Source: UBA2402 sp037139735
GTDB taxonomy: Bacteria > Planctomycetota > Phycisphaerae > Phycisphaerales > UBA1924
Assembly: GCA_037139735.1 (NCBI GenBank)
Contig: JBAXFU010000070.1
Location: 1 to 17,344, forward strand
Length of the DNA: 17,344 bases
Direction: 5' to 3'
Shown: positions 14,455 through 17,344 of the stretch, piece by piece
How the letters are laid out: every line of letters begins with the position of its first letter
How positions within the stretch are numbered: position 1 is the stretch's first letter
Made by a program: the position numbers and the translations under genes
The notes under the pieces: model-generated
The model's database searches: none
Told to the model about the DNA's origin: nothing
The model's input: the letters and a program-made list of their open reading frames with translations, nothing else

Positions 14455-15587
14455 ACCACGCTCGCCACGACACGATGCGAGGGCGTGCGGCGGATGTCGC
14501 GGGCGTCGCGTGGGACGCGATCGTCATCGGCGCGGGCGTCGCGGGCGGGACGGCGGCCTGCGTGGCGGCCGACGCGGGCCTTCGCGTGCTACTGGTCGAG
14601 AAGTCGGCCTTTCCGCGTCCGAAGGTGTGCGGGGGTTGTCTTTCCGCTCGCGGCGTGCGAGCGCTCGAACGCGCGGGACTCGGGGGCACGCTGACGGGCT
14701 CGCCTCACCTCCAATCGCTCTCGCTTCGGTGGGGCGACCGCCGGGCCGACGCGAGGTTCGCGTCGCATCGGGTGGTGGCCAGGCCGGCCTTCGATCTCGC
14801 CTTGCTGCACGCGGCGGCCGACCGAGGCGTGACGATCCTCCAGCCCATGGCGGCGAAGGTGATCGACGAAGGGCAAGTGCTCCTGGGCGGAGACGATGTC
14901 GCCACGGCGTCGATGGTGATCGTCTGCGACGGGCTGGGAGGAACCAGCCTGAGCGGCATCAAGGGGCTGGCGTGGACCATCGCGGCGCGAAGCCGCATGG
15001 GGCTCGGCGCCACGCTCGAGGCGTCGGCGTCGTCGCTCGCCTGCGGCACGCTGGTGATGCGATGTTGCTCGGAGGGGTACCTGGGCGTGGTTCGGCTCGG
15101 CGACGGGCGGCTCGACATGGCGGCGGCGATCGATCCCGCGACGCTTCGCGAGGGGCGTGATGCCGGTTCGACGATGGCGGGCTTGTTCGCCGATGGAGAA
15201 CTCCCGGCTGAATCGCTGGCCCGCGCACGCTGGCGAGGCACGCCCCTGCTCACCCGCCGTCGGTGTCGCGTGGCGACGGCGCGGACGATGGTGGTGGGCG
15301 ATGCGGCGGGTTATGTGGAGCCCTTCACGGGCGAGGGGATGACCTGGGCGATCGACGGAGCCGTCGAGGCGGCGTCGATCGCGGCACGGGTCGTGCGTCA
15401 CGGCGGCGATGCGACGGCATGGTCGCACGCGCACGAACGGCTCTTGATGCCGCGTCGTCGCGCCTGCTCGGTCGTGGCGAGCGTTCTTCGATCGGAGCGA
15501 GCGGCGCGGAGCCTGGTGTCGCTGGCGGCAAAGTTCCCGTCGATCGCCGAACGTGGCGCGCGGCTGGTGGCGGGGGTGACGGCATGA
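14451..15587 (+). CDS. FAD-dependent oxidoreductase (geranylgeranyl-reductase/aromatic-hydroxylase-like)
   Basis: This encodes 378 aa. The ATG is chosen at 14451 for the 4-nt overlap with the methyltransferase stop; an in-frame start at 14412 would give a longer overlap. The Rossmann FAD motif is AIVIGAGVAGG (23-33), with the ribose-binding Glu at about E50 (LLVEK). KVCGGCLS (58-65) is typical of geranylgeranyl-reductase-like flavoproteins. GDAAGYVEPFTGEGM begins at G283 and is the second FAD-binding motif with the ribityl/phosphate Asp. It has the usual length for the family and no membrane helix. With a type III PKS and a methyltransferase as partners, it probably hydroxylates or oxidises the polyketide ring, comparable to SrsC in the Streptomyces alkylresorcinol pathway (known family logic; exact reaction unknown). 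Confidence 0.85.
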   Translation: MNHARHDTMRGRAADVAGVAWDAIVIGAGVAGGTAACVAADAGLRVLLVEKSAFPRPKVCGGCLSARGVRALERAGLGGTLTGSPHLQSLSLRWGDRRADARFASHRVVARPAFDLALLHAAADRGVTILQPMAAKVIDEGQVLLGGDDVATASMVIVCDGLGGTSLSGIKGLAWTIAARSRMGLGATLEASASSLACGTLVMRCCSEGYLGVVRLGDGRLDMAAAIDPATLREGRDAGSTMAGLFADGELPAESLARARWRGTPLLTRRRCRVATARTMVVGDAAGYVEPFTGEGMTWAIDGAVEAASIAARVVRHGGDATAWSHAHERLLMPRRRACSVVASVLRSERAARSLVSLAAKFPSIAERGARLVAGVTA

Positions 15588-16684
15588 ACGCATTTCTGGC
15601 CGGCATCGGTCTGGCGTCGCCGCACGGCACGATCACGTCGGCGGAATCGGTGGACCTCGCGTCGATGATCGCGGGCGAGGGCGCCGATCGAGCGGCGGCC
15701 TCGCGGCTGGCGACGGGCACGGGAATTCGGACGCGATCGAGCGTGCTGTGGCGAGAGGGCGAGGGCCAATCGATGTACGGTCCGCCGCGGGAGGGCCACC
15801 GCGACGGACCCGGCACAGCCGAGCGTCTGCGCGAGGCGACGCGACATGCCTCGGAGCTTGCGGAGGCGGCGTCGCGTCGCGCCATGGCGGCGTCGAGGGC
15901 GGAGGCCTCGTCGATCACGCACGTGGTCACGGCCTCGTGCACGGTGCTGGAGGCGCCGGGATTCGATCAGGCATTGATGGAGCAGCTGGGGCTCGATCGC
16001 GGAGTGCGGCGGACCAACGTCGGGTTCATGGGGTGCCACGCGGCGATCAACGCCTTGGCGATGGCCGACGCGATCGTGCGGGCCGACCCTCGCGCGGTGG
16101 CGCTGGTGTGCTGCGTCGAACTCTGTTCGCTGCACATGCACTATTCGTCGAGGCCGGACCGGCTGGTGGCCAACGCGCTCTTCGCGGACGGCGCGGCGGC
16201 GTGCGTGGTGCGGGGGTCGGCCGCGGCCGATGACGCGCCTGCAATTCGCGTCTTTGGATCGCGGCTCTTTGGCGATGAACGCGGTCGGCCGACGCGGGAG
16301 GCGATGGCCTGGAGCATCGGCGATCACGGGTTCGAGATGACGCTCTCGCCGCGGGTGCCGCGACTGCTCGAGACGGCGTGCGGACCGTGGATCGACGAGG
16401 TGCTGCGTCGCGCGGGGCTGAGCCGGGGCGAGGTTGGCGGCTGGGCGATCCATCCGGGCGGGCCCAGGGTGGTGGAGGCGATCGCCAAGGGGCTCGACCT
16501 CTCGCCACGGGCGAAGGAGCAGGCCGAGTCGGACGCACTGGGCGTCTTGGCGGATCACGGCAACATGTCGTCGGCGACGGTGCTGTTCATTCTCGAGCGG
16601 CTCGCCTCGCGGGGCGTGCCACGGCCGTGGGTGGCGATGGCCTTCGGGCCGGGGTTGGCGGGCGAGGCGATGGTCGTGGCGTGA
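15584..16684 (+). CDS. Type III polyketide synthase (chalcone/alkylresorcinol synthase-like)
   Basis: This encodes 366 aa. ATG 15584 overlaps the previous stop by 4 nt and has GGGGGTGA just upstream. The catalytic triad is visible: Cys151 in FMGCHAAINAL, His290 in GWAIHPGGPRVVEAI, and Asn327 in HGNMSSATVLF. The C-terminal loop AMAFGPGLAGEA (351-362) matches the GFGPG loop of the family, and the length is normal. It condenses malonyl-CoA extenders onto an acyl-CoA starter to form pyrones, resorcinols or related products. Starter preference cannot be read from the sequence. It is the last gene of a three-gene overlapping operon (methyltransferase, flavoprotein, PKS). Confidence 0.93.
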   Translation: MNAFLAGIGLASPHGTITSAESVDLASMIAGEGADRAAASRLATGTGIRTRSSVLWREGEGQSMYGPPREGHRDGPGTAERLREATRHASELAEAASRRAMAASRAEASSITHVVTASCTVLEAPGFDQALMEQLGLDRGVRRTNVGFMGCHAAINALAMADAIVRADPRAVALVCCVELCSLHMHYSSRPDRLVANALFADGAAACVVRGSAAADDAPAIRVFGSRLFGDERGRPTREAMAWSIGDHGFEMTLSPRVPRLLETACGPWIDEVLRRAGLSRGEVGGWAIHPGGPRVVEAIAKGLDLSPRAKEQAESDALGVLADHGNMSSATVLFILERLASRGVPRPWVAMAFGPGLAGEAMVVA

Positions 16685-16714
16685 GGGCGTGCGGACGACA
16701 CGTACCCTGCGTGC

Positions 16715-17014
16715 ATGGGAAGCGATCGCGATGCGGAACAACCCGAGAGCACGGTGACGCTGTCGGCGGTGTCGGGCGCTCCGCTGGAGGATCACGAGAC
16801 CCGCGGCACGGTGGTGGCGTGCGCACAGGCGCTGGCGGAACGAGCCGGCCGTCGCATCACGCATCTGGCGACGACGGACCGGGCGATCGTGGTGACGCTT
16901 CGAGCGTCGCGACTGGAAGCGATCGGCTTCGCGACCGAACTGCGGACGATCACGAACACGTGGTACGAAGGGAAGTACCGCGACGGCCCGTTGTGGGGCA
17001 CGCCTGCGCCGTGA
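16715..17014 (+). CDS. Small hypothetical protein
   Basis: This encodes 99 aa and is not assigned to a known domain. Residues 29-80 have alternating helix and strand character (TRGTVVACAQALAERAG, then ITHLATTDRAIVVTLRAS, then EAIGFATELRTITNTW), a compact alpha/beta fold without membrane segment or signal peptide. Codon pattern and third-position GC match the upstream operon. It lies 30 bp after the PKS stop. A -10-like TACCCT at 16703-16708 sits 6 nt before the ATG, and there is no Shine-Dalgarno, so it may have its own near-leaderless promoter. A role in polyketide synthesis is not supported by sequence. Confidence 0.6.
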   Translation: MGSDRDAEQPESTVTLSAVSGAPLEDHETRGTVVACAQALAERAGRRITHLATTDRAIVVTLRASRLEAIGFATELRTITNTWYEGKYRDGPLWGTPAP

Positions 17015-17034
17015 CCAAGGGCTCCAAGCTGTTT

Positions 17035-17053
17035 CGCCCCAACGCGGGCGAGC
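17035..17053. repeat. 19-bp hairpin-forming repeat, copy A
   Basis: CGCCCCAACGCGGGCGAGC recurs at 17222-17240 with one change. With the preceding T, TCGCCC and GGGCGA can pair around a 6-nt loop. It precedes the larger hairpin unit by about 15 bp. Confidence 0.7.
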
Positions 17054-17063
17054 GTTCCCACAC

Positions 17064-17140
17064 GCACGCCGCCCGGAGGGCGGACGAATGTTGCCACGGG
17101 TGACCCAACCCGCGCAGCGGGTGAGGGAAACCCGTGGAAG
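17064..17140. repeat. Dispersed hairpin repeat, copy 2
   Basis: The first hairpin has arms CCGCCC (17069-17074) and GGGCGG (17078-17083) with loop GGA. The nested element follows: outer arms 17094-17101 and 17130-17137, inner arms 17108-17113 and 17117-17122 with loop GCA. The 42 nt at 17064-17105 recur exactly at 17290-17331, and 17086-17140 match 1-55 with four substitutions. It is non-coding. Confidence 0.88.
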
Positions 17141-17221
17141 GGCCTCGATCCGCGCCGCACGCACGCCCGCGTCCGTGGGCTCGCCCGCAAAGCCGGGCAG
17201 CGCACACGGCTCCATCTGGTG

Positions 17222-17240
17222 CGCCCCAAAGCGGGCGAGC
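17222..17240. repeat. 19-bp hairpin-forming repeat, copy B
   Basis: This is the second copy of the 19-bp unit at 17035-17053, 187 bp downstream and differing only at one loop base (A for C). A related small hairpin (GCCCG and CGGGC arms, 17185-17200) lies between the two copies. Confidence 0.7.
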
Positions 17241-17289
17241 AATCAGGCCCCACGCACCTTCGCGAGAAGCCTCACAACCCCACCAAAGT

Positions 17290-17344
17290 GCACGCCGCCC
17301 GGAGGGCGGACGAATGTTGCCACGGGTGACCGAACCCGCGCAGC
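17290..17344. repeat. Dispersed hairpin repeat, copy 3 (cut by the window end)
   Basis: The first 42 nt are identical to 17064-17105: CCGCCC/GGGCGG hairpin (17295-17309), then the left outer arm CCACGGGT (17320-17327). The copy is truncated by the end of the window. The 330 bases from 17015 to 17344 hold no gene, only this repeat family. Confidence 0.88.

Noticed and set aside
15398..17242. Long minus-strand open frame opposite the PKS
   Set aside because: Arg/His-rich shadow frame that crosses intergenic repeats; the plus strand has clear catalytic motifs.

Overview
The window looks like chromosomal DNA of a GC-rich planctomycete, most likely class Phycisphaerae. The main clues are two secreted proteins ending in paired-loop 'GC-type' dockerins (both finish ...NGGC), a planctomycete-type ECF sigma factor overlapping a membrane Ser/Thr kinase, and a second ECF sigma factor beside the other dockerin protein. 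The taxonomic call is inference. No rRNA, tRNA, CRISPR array, transposase or phage gene was seen.

Layout. Positions 1-56 hold one copy of a hairpin-rich dispersed repeat, followed by a minus-strand terminator at 78-121. A secreted multidomain C-type-lectin/Ig/dockerin protein lies on the minus strand (149-2713). Divergent from it is an ECF sigma factor (2819-3415) overlapping by 4 nt a transmembrane Ser/Thr kinase with a long helical C-terminal sensor region (3412-6114). Three bases further on, convergent, is a CARF-sigma54-activator (RtcR-like) gene (6118-7686, minus strand). Its divergent upstream region carries a 30-bp imperfect dyad (7735-7764) and a near-perfect -24/-12 sigma54 promoter (7829-7844). 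That promoter sits directly in front of a small unrecognised gene (7857-8258).

A 700-bp gene-free stretch (8259-8960) contains three unrelated tandem-repeat arrays (10, 20 and 13 bp units) and a 17-bp-stem hairpin. It precedes a solo VirD4/TraG-like ATPase with a C-terminal zinc ribbon (8961-11183). A second ECF sigma factor (11278-11856) and a secreted propeller-like repeat/dockerin protein (12056-13618) follow, closed by a strong intrinsic terminator. The terminator's T tract overlaps a parS-like palindrome (13690-13705).

Positions 13744-16684 hold a three-gene, translationally coupled biosynthetic operon: SAM methyltransferase, FAD-dependent oxidoreductase and type III polyketide synthase. 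It probably makes a methylated or oxidised polyketide-derived phenol, quinone or pyrone. A small hypothetical gene (16715-17014) and more of the edge repeat (17035-17344) end the window.

How it may work together. The left part is an ECF/kinase signalling module beside a cell-surface protein. The centre is the best candidate for an undescribed system: a CARF-domain enhancer-binding protein that would sense a nucleotide or RNA-end signal and switch on, through sigma54, a gene that is not rtcA/rtcB, with a soluble VirD4-like ATPase nearby. The link between the sigma54 gene and the ATPase is only positional. The right part is a compact type III PKS locus.
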